Source of the DNA: Winogradskyella psychrotolerans
GTDB lineage: Bacteria > Bacteroidota > Bacteroidia > Flavobacteriales > Flavobacteriaceae
Direction of reading: 5' to 3'
DNA length: 64,000 bases
Assembly (NCBI RefSeq): GCF_018860545.1
Contig: NZ_JAHKPN010000041.1
Location: forward strand, 1-64,000
In this document: positions 46,859 through 56,939 of the stretch, piece by piece
How positions within the stretch are numbered: the stretch's first letter is position 1
Layout of the letters: each line of letters starts with the position of its first letter
Made by a program: the position numbers and the translations under genes
The notes under the pieces: model-generated
Database searches by the model: none
Told to the model about the DNA's origin: nothing
What the model saw: only the letters and a program-made list of their open reading frames with translations

Positions 46859-47785
46859 ATGATTTTTGATCTTTGGCATAAAACAAAATATAGTTACGAA
46901 CATGGTGCTTCGTTTTGTCATAATATTACGACTATTAAACCTAAAAGTTTTGCCGGTCAGACACTTCTAGATTATCATTTAGAAATCACTCCTACTCCAA
47001 CAGATATTTCAGAACGCTTAGATTTCTTTGGAAATTCTGTGACGCGATTCTCAATACAACAGCACCATAAAGAACTTGTTGTAATAGCTCGAAGCATAGT
47101 AGAGAGAAATTATGAGGAGCAATTTGATGAGGTTCAATTTTTGAAAGCTAAGAAAGTGACTGTTGCAGAAACTAAAGCACACTTAAAACAAATCGATTCA
47201 GAAATCATTGATGTGAGGCAATTTGTAATGCCGTCCCCTTTAATTACTAATGGTAACGAAAATATTGCTGCCTATGCATCGTTATCTTTTAAACCAGAAC
47301 GTTCATTTTATGAAGCTACTTATGAATTGATGCAACGTATTTATACAGATTTTGACTTCGTGCCAGGGTTTACCAACATTGCGACTCCATTAAAAGAAGT
47401 AATGGCAGCTAAAAAAGGGGTTTGTCAAGATTTTGCACAAATCGCTATTGCTTGTGTGCGTTCTATGGGTTTACCTGCTAAATATGTGAGTGGTTATATA
47501 GAAACCGTTCCTCCAGAAGGTAAAGAAAAATTAATAGGAACTGATGCGTCTCACGCTTGGTTTTCGGTGTATATTCCAACATATGGCTGGGTCGATTTTG
47601 ACCCGACAAATAATCAAATCCCAAAAAACCAACACATCGTTGTGGCGCACGGTAGAGATTATTATGATGTCCCTCCTCTAAAAGGGGTGATTTATAGTAT
47701 GGGGAAAAACACTATGGAAGTATCTGTAGATTTAAGACCTGCCACGTCGTATCTCAATCAAATGCATAGCCAATCCCAACAATAA
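46859..47785 (+). CDS. transglutaminase-like cysteine protease
   Basis: 308 residues, a standalone transglutaminase-N plus core. Cys in KKGVCQDFAQIAIACVRSMG, His in DASHAWFSVYIP and Asp in WVDFDPTNN. No signal peptide, so cytosolic. Probably cleaves or crosslinks peptide amides. Ends the plus arm; its stop is 13 bases from the convergent zinc-peptidase gene. Confidence 0.93.
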   Translation: MIFDLWHKTKYSYEHGASFCHNITTIKPKSFAGQTLLDYHLEITPTPTDISERLDFFGNSVTRFSIQQHHKELVVIARSIVERNYEEQFDEVQFLKAKKVTVAETKAHLKQIDSEIIDVRQFVMPSPLITNGNENIAAYASLSFKPERSFYEATYELMQRIYTDFDFVPGFTNIATPLKEVMAAKKGVCQDFAQIAIACVRSMGLPAKYVSGYIETVPPEGKEKLIGTDASHAWFSVYIPTYGWVDFDPTNNQIPKNQHIVVAHGRDYYDVPPLKGVIYSMGKNTMEVSVDLRPATSYLNQMHSQSQQ

Positions 47786-47798
47786 TTTAATTTGAAGT

Positions 47799-48851
47799 TT
47801 ACTTGCGCTTATATAATAGCAACTGATGAATAAACTTTAATTTCTCAATAATAGGCGGAGAAATCACAAACGGATAGACATCAGGAATTCCCATCGCTCT
47901 GTTGATACTATTTACAGCTAAAGATAAAGGCACGCACTTATGTAAAATAGCATCAAAATTTTTCTTGGTGTAAGGGTCAAAAGAAACTTTAGTTTTTAAG
48001 GCTCTAGTTTTAAATTTCGGATTCACATTTACACGAAAGAAATAAGCCGTTTCCACCATTTCCATAATATGTAAGTAATGTGCCCATGTTTCTGCCCAAT
48101 CTTCCCATGGATGCGAAGTCGCATATTCACTAATATATGAATCTTGCCAATCTTTAGGTGCGCCTGTTTTATAGTAGGTTTGAAGTGCTTCAGAATAATC
48201 CGTTTCTTCATTACCAAAAATAGCTCTGAAGTCTTTGAGAACCTTAGGGTGATGGCGCACTAAACGTTCCCAGTAATAATGCCCTACTTCATGTCTTAAA
48301 TGCCCCACTAAAGTTCGGTATGGTTCAACCATGTCTTTACGGGCTTGTTCTCTTAAAACTGAATTACCTTCTCTAATTAAAATAGTCACCACACCATTGG
48401 CGTGACCTGTCATTAGGCTTGGGTTGTCTTTTTTGGATACAAAATCAAAACATAAACCATCCTCATCCTGTAATTTACTTCGTAATGGTAATCCTATTTT
48501 TTGAAGTTGATATACTAGACGGTGTTTAGCAATTTCAAGATGTTGCCAATTTTCAAAATTATCTGAAGCTGTATTTGACAGATTCGGGATTGTTCTATTG
48601 AGTTGGCAGGCGCTACAATAATCTTCAGGATCATGTTTTTCTAACACCCAATTGCAAACATTATATTCTTTATTCTTACAATATTTGTATTCCGTATGTT
48701 CTCTATCAGAAATAAGCGCAGCGATATCAGGAGCGAACGTTAACATTTTATGATCTGTCGCTCTATATCCTGTTAAATGCCCACAGGTATCACAGCTGTT
48801 GTTTTCAAAAAACACAGACGCATTGCAATGACCACATTGAAATATTTTCAT
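47799..48851 (-). CDS. zinc-binding metallopeptidase (DUF2248-type)
   Basis: 350 residues. An N-terminal zinc ribbon has CGHCNA and CDTCGH, and later CSACQL. The peptidase core has the zinc motif HEVGHYYW around residue 200, with a downstream acidic ligand region (SEYATSHPWEDWAETWAHY). The family is a companion of alpha-E/ATP-grasp/transglutaminase genes and is predicted to process their peptide product. It is 161 bases after the alpha-E gene. Soluble. Confidence 0.85.
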   Translation of the reverse strand: MKIFQCGHCNASVFFENNSCDTCGHLTGYRATDHKMLTFAPDIAALISDREHTEYKYCKNKEYNVCNWVLEKHDPEDYCSACQLNRTIPNLSNTASDNFENWQHLEIAKHRLVYQLQKIGLPLRSKLQDEDGLCFDFVSKKDNPSLMTGHANGVVTILIREGNSVLREQARKDMVEPYRTLVGHLRHEVGHYYWERLVRHHPKVLKDFRAIFGNEETDYSEALQTYYKTGAPKDWQDSYISEYATSHPWEDWAETWAHYLHIMEMVETAYFFRVNVNPKFKTRALKTKVSFDPYTKKNFDAILHKCVPLSLAVNSINRAMGIPDVYPFVISPPIIEKLKFIHQLLLYKRK

Positions 48852-49012
48852 CTTATGTTAACGTCTAAACGCTAATTTTTAGGTTAAAATTAATCCGCAA
48901 AATTAATAAATACCCAAGATTAAATTCTAGCTTTTTATAGATATTTTATGAACTAGTTTTTAGTCATTTATACTTCATAAACGGTTATAAAGTTATGCTC
49001 CGTTTATGGTAT

Positions 49013-49984
49013 TTAACTCTGCGATTGTGTTTGAATATAAGGTTCTATTGAAAAAAATGAATTGTAAATAGCCGACGACACATCATTTAGTTTGCCTTGA
49101 AGATCATCTAAATATTCATGCATACCTTCTGCAATAATATCATTAATATCGGCATATTCTAACTGCGATTTTAAAACTCCTAATTTCTTCTGAGCTAAAT
49201 TACTAAAACCAACAGAACTACCCGATAAGGTAATTAAACACCGTTCGGCACTTAATAAACAAGCCAGAATGGATCTAGGGAATTCAGTATCTAAAATCAA
49301 GAATTCTGCAATACCCGAAGATGTTAATTTGCCATATTTTTTTCGATACATATCAAAGGCACTGACGGATTTTAATAAGGCTGCCCATTGAATTAAATCT
49401 AAAGAAGACCCTACCAATTTCGGGGATTTTAGCAGTAAATGATATTTTGCATCTAAAACACGAGACGTTTTATCGGCACGTTCAATAATCTGTCCTAATT
49501 TTGCAAAATGCCAGCCTTCATTACGAGATATAGTGGCATAATACATGCCATATACGAGCTGACAACCATTTTTTATGTCAGTAAAAAAGCGTCTTAACTC
49601 CTTATTGGTTTGATTTTTTTTTGCAGCTGTATTCTTCACTAAATAATATAGTGCATTGATTTGCTCCCAAACTTCTTTTGTAATTTCAGCGCGTACAGCG
49701 CGCGCATTTTCTCGAGAGTTTAAAATACAATTGAAAATCGAATTCGGATTTTCTTTATCGAATGTTAAGAAATAAATTACCTTACTTTTTTCAACCTTAG
49801 GATATAAGGATTCATAAAGTTCCCAATCTCCCGTGATCAACACAAGAGGTTGCCACTGCTCTACCTCATTAGGAGGTAACTCTAACGATAAATTATAATT
49901 TACATCCATAAAACGTGCGTAATTCTCAGCACGTTCAAGATATCTGTTCATCCAATATATGGTATTTGCGACTCTGCCTAACAT
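49013..49984 (-). CDS. alpha-E domain protein
   Basis: 323 residues, all-helical alpha-E (DUF403) fold: NTIYWMNRYLERAENYARFM at the N-terminus and the conserved SRENARAVRAEITKEVW near 110. Alpha-E proteins always accompany the circularly permuted ATP-grasp and are thought to act with it in peptide synthesis. Ten bases after the ATP-grasp gene. Motifs intact, unlike those of the fused paralog at 44305. Confidence 0.9.
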   Translation of the reverse strand: MLGRVANTIYWMNRYLERAENYARFMDVNYNLSLELPPNEVEQWQPLVLITGDWELYESLYPKVEKSKVIYFLTFDKENPNSIFNCILNSRENARAVRAEITKEVWEQINALYYLVKNTAAKKNQTNKELRRFFTDIKNGCQLVYGMYYATISRNEGWHFAKLGQIIERADKTSRVLDAKYHLLLKSPKLVGSSLDLIQWAALLKSVSAFDMYRKKYGKLTSSGIAEFLILDTEFPRSILACLLSAERCLITLSGSSVGFSNLAQKKLGVLKSQLEYADINDIIAEGMHEYLDDLQGKLNDVSSAIYNSFFSIEPYIQTQSQS

Positions 49985-49994
49985 AGTGTAATTT

Positions 49995-51455
49995 TTAACT
50001 GTTTAAAACCCAAGTATCTTTACTGCCTCCTCCTTGTGATGAATTCACCACAATAGAACCTTTTTCTAATGCAACACGTGTTAAGGCTCCTGGAATAATT
50101 TTTATATCATCTCCATATAAGGCATATGGTCTTAAATCAACATGCCGACCTTCTATAGTATTATCTGCTATGGTAGGAACTCTAGATAAATTAATCATTG
50201 GTTGTGCAATGTAATTTCTTGGTTTCGCTTTAATTTTTGCTATAAATTCTTGCTGTTCTTTTTTGGTCGATTTTGGGCCAATGAGCATGCCATAGCCACC
50301 AGAAGCATCCGTTTGTTTCACGACCAAATTATGAATATTTTCAATCACATATTTGCAATCATCTGCTTCATCACAGATGTAGGTTTTTACATTTGGTAAA
50401 ATCATGTCTTCACCTAAATAGTATTTAATGATTCGTGGAATGTATGCGTAAACGGCTTTATCGTCCACGACTCCTGTGCCTGGTGCATTCACTAAAACAA
50501 CATTGCCTTTGAGGTAGGCTCTAAACAGTCCGGGAGTTCCTAATAAGGATTTCTTATTAAACACTTCAGGATCTATAAAATCATCATCCACACGACGATA
50601 AATGACATCTACACGTTGCAAACCATTGGTGGTAATCATATATACCATATCATTTTTTACCACTAAATCACGACCTTCAACTAATTCAGCTCCCATCTGC
50701 TGTGCTAAATACGAATGCTCAAAGTATGCCGAATTATAAATTCCTGGCGTCATTACTACAACGGTAGGTTTATCTATATCTACTAGAGATTCTAAAGTAT
50801 CTCTTAATGTATGTGTGTAATTATAAACCGGTTTTACATCGAGTTGTTCAAATAACTCAGGAAAGGTACGTTTTAAGATTTCTCTATTTTCTAACATATA
50901 GGAAACGCCCGATGGACATCTTAAATTATCTTCGAGGACATAATATTGACCATCACCTCCTTTTATTAAATCAGAACCTGTAATATGACACCATATATCT
51001 TTTGGTGGTTTAAAGCCTTCTAATTCCTTTAAATAAGACGCGCTAGAAAAAATCATTTCTTTCGGTATAATTTTATCCTTTATCACCTTTTGGTCATTGT
51101 AAATGTCTTGAATAAATAAGTTTAGGGCTTTTATGCGTTGTTGTAAGCCTTTTTCGAGTTCTGTCCATTCATTACTACTAATGATTCTGGGTATAATATC
51201 TAAATGAAGAATCCGCTCTATACCTTGGTTGTCACTGTAGACATTAAAGGTCATACCCAAGGACAGCTGCGCGCGGTCTGTGGCATGTTGCAGTGTGTTT
51301 AACTTCTTCTGACTAAAATTTTGCAGACGCTCTGCAAATAATTTATAATTAGGTCTTATAACATTGTTTTCATCAAACATTTCGTCATAAAACCCTTTGG
51401 TGTCGTAAGCGGAGAAATCTAGTTTTGGCATAAGCGTAAAAGATGTGTCATACAT
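49995..51455 (-). CDS. circularly permuted ATP-grasp ligase
   Basis: 486 residues, the DUF404/DUF407-type permuted ATP-grasp: DNLRCPSGVSYMLENREIL, TPGIYNSAYFEHSYLAQQMG, DVIYRRVDDDFIDP, then the nucleotide loop VVKQTDASGGYGMLIGP and NSSQGGGSKDTWVL. Predicted to form amide bonds between amino acids using ATP, product unknown. First gene of the minus arm. It keeps every motif the fused paralog has lost, so it is the likely active ligase. Confidence 0.92.
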   Translation of the reverse strand: MYDTSFTLMPKLDFSAYDTKGFYDEMFDENNVIRPNYKLFAERLQNFSQKKLNTLQHATDRAQLSLGMTFNVYSDNQGIERILHLDIIPRIISSNEWTELEKGLQQRIKALNLFIQDIYNDQKVIKDKIIPKEMIFSSASYLKELEGFKPPKDIWCHITGSDLIKGGDGQYYVLEDNLRCPSGVSYMLENREILKRTFPELFEQLDVKPVYNYTHTLRDTLESLVDIDKPTVVVMTPGIYNSAYFEHSYLAQQMGAELVEGRDLVVKNDMVYMITTNGLQRVDVIYRRVDDDFIDPEVFNKKSLLGTPGLFRAYLKGNVVLVNAPGTGVVDDKAVYAYIPRIIKYYLGEDMILPNVKTYICDEADDCKYVIENIHNLVVKQTDASGGYGMLIGPKSTKKEQQEFIAKIKAKPRNYIAQPMINLSRVPTIADNTIEGRHVDLRPYALYGDDIKIIPGALTRVALEKGSIVVNSSQGGGSKDTWVLNS

Positions 51456-51908
51456 TTTTAAAATCTCCGATAAGTAACAATTTTAGTTATTAACTAAACT
51501 TAACTTAAAGACGATTTGAGTTAATAAAAAAATCGATAATGTCTTAGTAGTCATTGTATCCAAACAAAGTACAAAAAAGAATGTGCATAAACTAATTATA
51601 ATATTAGGTTTACGATTCTAATAATTTATAGGAAAAATATTGTTAAATTAAAAAAAATAAGATACTCAAATTTGCCAAATCTTAAATTATCACTACGCTA
51701 CTTAAAAGACGATTTATATCGTAGACCTACTACAAGATGATTTTAATAATACGTTTTAAGCATCTATTTCTAATGTGTCATCATGATAGGCGATCGTTTA
51801 AAAACTATGACGTAAGGTGAGCTCATTTAAAATTATAATTAAAAAAAAGCCTTATGAAAACATAAGGCTTTTAGTTGCTATTAATCAAATATAAGATAAA
51901 CTCATTAC
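51456..51908. other. 453-base gene-free spacer
   Basis: No coding frame. It holds the terminator at 51841-51872 for the PfkB operon. The sequence near 51456-51600 must contain the ATP-grasp promoter, but no perfect TAnnTTTG is seen; TACTTTG on the minus strand near 51565 is one base short. Confidence 0.6.
51841..51872 (-). terminator. terminator of the polyol operon
   Basis: Perfect 12-base stem AAAAGCCTTATG/CATAAGGCTTTT with an AAAA loop; on the minus strand it is followed by a T-run (A8 at 51841-51848). Lies 37 bases after the PfkB stop. Confidence 0.9.
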
Positions 51909-52790
51909 TTAGGGATTAATGAATCTATCTATGTCTTCCTGTGCTATTTTGGGGTTCGCACCTTCTCTACTAGCTACGATAGCACCTACCGCACAAGCAT
52001 AATCTATGGCTTCTTGCGGATTGTTTTTATTTAATAATTTAGTGATCAATGTAGCTAGAAATGAATCTCCAGCTCCTACCGTGTCTACCACTTTTATTGT
52101 ATAGCCGTCGTTATAATAAAAGGTATTGTTAACATACAAAATAGCACCCTTACCTCCTTTAGTCACACATATAGATGATGTATCTGTCCGTTTTGCGATG
52201 AACTTTATAGTCGCTTCTAGTGAGTCTGAATTAAAATTTAATTCCTTACAAATTTCAAAAATTTCATCATCATTAAATTTTATAAAATTGGCTTCGCTCA
52301 TTAAATAGTTCAAGACTTCTTGTGTATAAAATGGTGCTCTTAAATTGACATCGAATATTTTATAGTTTGCTAAGGTCAATAGCTTGTATAATGTGTTTTT
52401 TGAAGTAGAACTTCTTGCTACTAAACTCCCATAAATGAAACCATCTGAAAGTTCTGTTGCTTTTTTAGCCTCATCTGTTAGTTCAATATTGTCCCAAGCT
52501 CTAGGTTGTTTAATTTCATAAGTTGCAGAGCCTGAGTCGTCCAAAGTTACTTCTACTTCACCTGTTTTAAGCGTAGTATCCATTTGAAGGTTTTCAATAT
52601 CAATACCTTCTTTAACTGCATGAAGAACTATCTTTTCACCATAAGCATCTCTCCCTATTCTAGTAATAATAGACACATTATTTCCAAGAGATTTTAAACG
52701 TAATGCCACATTGAATGGTGCACCACCTATTTTCTTGTGATTAGGAAAAACATCCCACAACACCTCGCCAAAACAAACTATATTTTTCAT
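51909..52790 (-). CDS. PfkB-family sugar kinase, probable fructokinase
   Basis: 293 residues. GGAPFNVALRLKSLG near the N-terminus, an Asp-rich ADP/sugar region and the catalytic signature VVDTVGAGDSFLATL at about 245 (Asp base). Bacterial fructokinases of this size make fructose-6-phosphate. In this operon it would phosphorylate the ketose made by the dehydrogenase. Last gene of the operon. Tagatose or another ketose is also possible. Confidence 0.85.
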   Translation of the reverse strand: MKNIVCFGEVLWDVFPNHKKIGGAPFNVALRLKSLGNNVSIITRIGRDAYGEKIVLHAVKEGIDIENLQMDTTLKTGEVEVTLDDSGSATYEIKQPRAWDNIELTDEAKKATELSDGFIYGSLVARSSTSKNTLYKLLTLANYKIFDVNLRAPFYTQEVLNYLMSEANFIKFNDDEIFEICKELNFNSDSLEATIKFIAKRTDTSSICVTKGGKGAILYVNNTFYYNDGYTIKVVDTVGAGDSFLATLITKLLNKNNPQEAIDYACAVGAIVASREGANPKIAQEDIDRFINP

Positions 52791-52801
52791 TTTATTTCAA
52801 T

Positions 52802-53572
52802 TTAATAACAGGTAAAACCACCATCAACCAAAACTACAGCACCAGTCATTAAACTAGAAGCTGGACTTGCTAAAAACAGAGATGCACTAGCTACTTCTTC
52901 AGGTAACCCCATTCTTCCCATTGGTGTACCATCCATCCATTGGCCAAACATTTCTGTATCTTCTTTTATATACTGTATCATTGGTGTTTCAATATATGTT
53001 GGTGCCAAAGCATTAACACGAACTCCTTTTTTAGCCCATTCTGCAGCTAACGATTTTGTTAAATGATGCACAGCAGCCTTAGAGGCATTGTAATAACTTT
53101 GAAATTGTGGTTTATTCACTATAAAACCAGACATAGAACCAATATTCACAATATTACCCTCACCACGTTCTATCATGTATTTTGCAAACGATTTGTTAAA
53201 AGCAAAAAGCCCATTAACATTAACATCCATAACATTTTTAAATAACTCTTCACTAACATCTTCAGCAGCAGTTCCCGAGCGATCAATACCTGCAGAACAG
53301 ACTAAAATATCTATGTGTGTTTTTTCGTTTAACGCTTTTGCCACAGCATCTACACGATCAAAATCAGTGACATTCACTTCTACAAAATGTGCTTCGTATC
53401 CTTTGTCTTTTAATTTAACAACCGCTTCTTCTCCTACTTTTACATTATAATCTAATATATAAATAGCAGCTCCAGCCTCTGCTAAGGCTTCTGCGCAAGC
53501 GTACCCAATAGATTGTCCTCCACCAGTTATAGCTGCATTTTTTCCTTCTAAGTTATATTTTTCTAAATACAT
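52802..53572 (-). CDS. short-chain dehydrogenase (polyol-type SDR)
   Basis: 256 residues, classical SDR: nucleotide motif TGGGQSIGYACAEALAEAG, LVCSAGIDR in place of NNAG, catalytic Ser in NIGSMSG, Tyr-x3-Lys in YYNASKAAVHHL and C-terminal VDGGFTCY. Resembles D-arabinitol/galactitol-type dehydrogenases. Interconverts a polyol and a ketose; substrate inferred from the operon. Confidence 0.88.
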   Translation of the reverse strand: MYLEKYNLEGKNAAITGGGQSIGYACAEALAEAGAAIYILDYNVKVGEEAVVKLKDKGYEAHFVEVNVTDFDRVDAVAKALNEKTHIDILVCSAGIDRSGTAAEDVSEELFKNVMDVNVNGLFAFNKSFAKYMIERGEGNIVNIGSMSGFIVNKPQFQSYYNASKAAVHHLTKSLAAEWAKKGVRVNALAPTYIETPMIQYIKEDTEMFGQWMDGTPMGRMGLPEEVASASLFLASPASSLMTGAVVLVDGGFTCY

Positions 53573-53595
53573 GTTTTTAACTTTTAAATTTGACG

Positions 53596-54447
53596 TTATT
53601 CGCCTAAACCGTAGGCTTTCATTTTACCTTTAATAAACGTAATTCCTTCTCTAACCAGCGTATCTCCATCTGGAGCTAATTGTCTCCAAACCCAAGTGTT
53701 CATGTTATCTGTAGCATCTACAAAACTTTCTAAAGCGGCATAACCTTTATAGTTTATTTCACTTAAGCCTTTAAAAACACCATCCCAATCTACAGTTCCT
53801 GTACCAGGAATTCCTCTATCATTTTCACAAAGGTGGAAGTGTATTAAATCGTCTCCTGCGTTTACAGTAGCCGTGTAAAAATCTTTCTCTTCAATATTCA
53901 TGTGATAGGTATCTAGATGTACTTTGATGTTATCTAAACCTATCATTTCTTTCAATTTAAGGGCTTGTGCCCCTGTGTTAATTAAATAGGTTTCATATCT
54001 ATTTACAGGCTCAATACCTACATTAATATTAAGTGTAGCAGCATATTCGCCAACTTCTCTTAATGCTTCTGCACTGTAATTCCAATCTTTTTCTGTTGGT
54101 CTGTGCGGTAAGCTTTTTACATGTTTAGAATAGATAACACCAGAGAAATTGGTAGCTCCAATATCGCTAGTTGCTTTTACACAAGCTTTCAAATAATCGA
54201 CACCTTTGCGTCTAATTTCTGGATCATCACTAGTGATGTCTGTGTCGTTTAATAAAACAGTTGATGTACAAGCTTCAATACCAACTTCTTGAAGTCTTTT
54301 TGAAACAGCTTCGGTATCAAAAGACTCTAAAGCCATTAATGGTAATTCTATAAAATCTAAACCCAAATTTTTAACTCTATCAATTAGATCTAGTGTGTCG
54401 TTGCTCCATTCTGAGCACCAAGCGTATGCGTGAATTCCTAGTTTCAT
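53596..54447 (-). CDS. ketose 3-epimerase-like sugar isomerase (TIM barrel)
   Basis: 283 residues with the xylose-isomerase-like barrel. Metal ligands match D-tagatose/D-psicose 3-epimerases: Glu in NVGIEPVNRYETYL, Asp in VHLDTYHMNIEE, His in LIHFHLCENDRG and Glu in YAALESF. It would convert tagatose, psicose or a similar ketose to another epimer. Gap to the dehydrogenase gene is one base. Confidence 0.87.
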   Translation of the reverse strand: MKLGIHAYAWCSEWSNDTLDLIDRVKNLGLDFIELPLMALESFDTEAVSKRLQEVGIEACTSTVLLNDTDITSDDPEIRRKGVDYLKACVKATSDIGATNFSGVIYSKHVKSLPHRPTEKDWNYSAEALREVGEYAATLNINVGIEPVNRYETYLINTGAQALKLKEMIGLDNIKVHLDTYHMNIEEKDFYTATVNAGDDLIHFHLCENDRGIPGTGTVDWDGVFKGLSEINYKGYAALESFVDATDNMNTWVWRQLAPDGDTLVREGITFIKGKMKAYGLGE

Positions 54448-54448
54448 A

Positions 54449-55936
54449 TTATTTAAATAAATTATTTATTGTGATTAAATTTGTTTCTATGGTCTTATTT
54501 GTAATGTCTTCATATGCATTTACAAATGCCTTCGAAAACACTGTGTTTTGTTTTAGTAAACCGAATACCGACTCTATTTTTAAAAAGGCAGTTGGATTCT
54601 GTTTAGCTTCTATAGCTTTTTTATATAACTCATGTTTTAGTGCATCTTTTATATTTAAAGCGTCTCCATTTTCATTAGTACCCAAACTATAAATTGCCCA
54701 AGCTGCTGTTACAAATGCAGCCAATTGAATAGAACCCTTATCTTCTAATTGCGATTGAATGGTGGGTAAAATAAAAATGGGATATTTCGCAGACGTTTCA
54801 GAACAAATGCGGTCGATTTGATCCTTGATATTTACATTTCCAAAACGCTCTAATAACGATTGTTTGTAAGCCTCTAAGTCAATGCCTTTGAGGTTACCTA
54901 AAGTAGGTGTTACTTCAACATCCATATAATTTTTTAGAAATGTCTTAAGTTCATGGTCATTCACCGCTTCATCAATGGTATTGTATCCCATTAATGCTCC
55001 TAAAATTCCTAATACCGAATGGCCAGCATTTAATAAACTTAGTTTCATTTTTTCATAAGGCACAACGTTTTCTACAAACTGTGCTCCTACGTTTTCCCAA
55101 GCAGGTCTACCTGCAACAAAATTATTTTCAATAACCCATTGTTTAAAAGGCTCACAAACTACTGGCCAGGCATCATCAATACCAGACGTTTCTTTGAGAT
55201 GCGTAATATCTTCTGGCGCAGTAACCGGTGTAATTCTGTCTACCATGGCATTTGGAAAAGAAACGTTTTCAATAATCCAATCTGTTAAACCAGGCTCTGC
55301 TTTAGAGACATAACTTAATAACATGTTTTGTGTCATGTGACCATTACCTTGAATGTTGTCGCAAGACTGAATAGTGAGGCCTTTTAATCCGCGTTCTTTT
55401 CGCAGTTGTAAAGCTTGTGTTAGGTAGCCAAAAACAGTTTTTGGGGCATTAGGATTTTCTAAATCGTGAATAATTAACGGATTTGTAAAATCAAAGTTTT
55501 TGGTCGCTTCGTTATAATTATAACCACCTTCTGTAATGGTTAAGGTGATAATTTTAACGTCTGGACTCGCCATTTTTTCAATGACTTTAGTTGGGTTTTC
55601 TGGGGCAAAAAGGTATTCTGTTATCGCACCAATTACGCGTTTGGTATGTGTGCCATCTAATTCTTTAACAATTAAAGTATATAAGCCATCTTGCTCTTTT
55701 AGTGTATTGTAAATTTTAGTATCAAAATCTAATAAAGCTACACCACAGATACCCCAATCTTTTATGGATTCATCTTGTAATAATTGATCGGTATAAAACG
55801 CTTCGTGCGCTCTATGAAATCCGCCAATACCAATATGTACAATACCTGTTTTAAGCGTTTTTCTATTGTATTTTGGTACAGCAATTCTTTCTGAAATAGT
55901 AGAAAGATTTTCGTTATTTAATTTTAAGTTTTCCAT
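54449..55936 (-). CDS. mannitol-2-dehydrogenase-type long-chain polyol dehydrogenase
   Basis: 495 residues, typical length for mannitol dehydrogenase/fructuronate reductase. N-terminal IVHIGIGGFHRAHEAFYTDQ, then TLTITEGGYNYNE and SCDNIQGNGHMTQNM; catalytic Lys-x4-Asn-x2-His in KLSLLNAGHSVLG. The match is better to mannitol 2-dehydrogenases than to uronate enzymes. NAD-dependent oxidation of mannitol or a related polyol to a ketose, feeding the PfkB kinase. Confidence 0.9.
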   Translation of the reverse strand: MENLKLNNENLSTISERIAVPKYNRKTLKTGIVHIGIGGFHRAHEAFYTDQLLQDESIKDWGICGVALLDFDTKIYNTLKEQDGLYTLIVKELDGTHTKRVIGAITEYLFAPENPTKVIEKMASPDVKIITLTITEGGYNYNEATKNFDFTNPLIIHDLENPNAPKTVFGYLTQALQLRKERGLKGLTIQSCDNIQGNGHMTQNMLLSYVSKAEPGLTDWIIENVSFPNAMVDRITPVTAPEDITHLKETSGIDDAWPVVCEPFKQWVIENNFVAGRPAWENVGAQFVENVVPYEKMKLSLLNAGHSVLGILGALMGYNTIDEAVNDHELKTFLKNYMDVEVTPTLGNLKGIDLEAYKQSLLERFGNVNIKDQIDRICSETSAKYPIFILPTIQSQLEDKGSIQLAAFVTAAWAIYSLGTNENGDALNIKDALKHELYKKAIEAKQNPTAFLKIESVFGLLKQNTVFSKAFVNAYEDITNKTIETNLITINNLFK

Positions 55937-55950
55937 TACAGAATATGTTT

Positions 55951-56919
55951 TTATTTACTTTCGAATCGTTGTAGTAATACTGCAAAAATGATGATAGCAC
56001 CTTTTACCACTTGTTGTGGATAAGAAGGAACATTTAATAAGTTTAATATGTTTCCTATTAAGCCTAAAATAAGCACTCCCATTAAAGTATTTATAGCGGT
56101 TCCCTTACCTCCGTTTAAACTGGCACCACCTATAACTACTGCAGCAATAGCGTCTAGTTCCCATGCCATGCCCATATTTGGAGAACCTAAATTGGTTCTA
56201 GATGCTACAATTATAGCGGCAGTTGCGGCTAAAGCTCCAGAAATGGCATAGACTAAAAATTTGTACTTATTGACCTTAATTCCCGATAAACGAGATGCTT
56301 CTTCATTACTCCCGATAGCGATAATTAATCGACCAAAAACATTGTAACGCAGCATAACCATAGTACAGATGACGATGATAAAAAACACGATAGCAATGTT
56401 TGGAATACCTAAAGTTGAATTGTTTGCAAAGTCGGACATAAATTGACCTCCAACCGTTGTAAACGTTACTGGTGACCCTTTTGAATAAATAAAACTCATA
56501 CCTCTCGCTATAGTCATTAAAGCTAGTGTCGCCACAAAAGGTGCCATTTTTTGATAGGCAACGAGATAACCTGATATACTTCCTAATCCAAAACCAATAA
56601 CTATGGTCATTAAAATAGCCAATGGTAAAGCAAAAATATTGACCAGAATAGCAAAAGTAACGGCTAATAATGCCACCATAGACCCAACAGATAAGTCAAT
56701 ACCACCAGTAAGAATAACAATCAACATTCCGATACTAATAATACCAATACCAGAGACTTGTTTTAATAAGTTAGAGAGGTTTACAGAAGTGAAAAACACA
56801 TCGGAAATGAGTGCAGAGAAAATCACTAATAATATAAAGATGAATATAGTATTATACTTTACTAAGAACTTAAGAATCCCAGCAGGACTGCTAAGTTGTT
56901 GTTTTAATGTTAAAGTCAT
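55951..56919 (-). CDS. ribose-type ABC transporter permease
   Basis: 322 residues, eight to ten membrane helices of the RbsC/AraH family: TGGIDLSVGSMVALLAVTFA, YNVFGRLIIAIGSNEEASRL (EAA-type coupling region) and IAAVVIGGASLNGGKGTAI. Forms the channel of the sugar importer with the ATPase and binding protein upstream. Confidence 0.93.
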   Translation of the reverse strand: MTLTLKQQLSSPAGILKFLVKYNTIFIFILLVIFSALISDVFFTSVNLSNLLKQVSGIGIISIGMLIVILTGGIDLSVGSMVALLAVTFAILVNIFALPLAILMTIVIGFGLGSISGYLVAYQKMAPFVATLALMTIARGMSFIYSKGSPVTFTTVGGQFMSDFANNSTLGIPNIAIVFFIIVICTMVMLRYNVFGRLIIAIGSNEEASRLSGIKVNKYKFLVYAISGALAATAAIIVASRTNLGSPNMGMAWELDAIAAVVIGGASLNGGKGTAINTLMGVLILGLIGNILNLLNVPSYPQQVVKGAIIIFAVLLQRFESK

Positions 56920-56939
56920 AATGTGAATATTTAGTTAGT

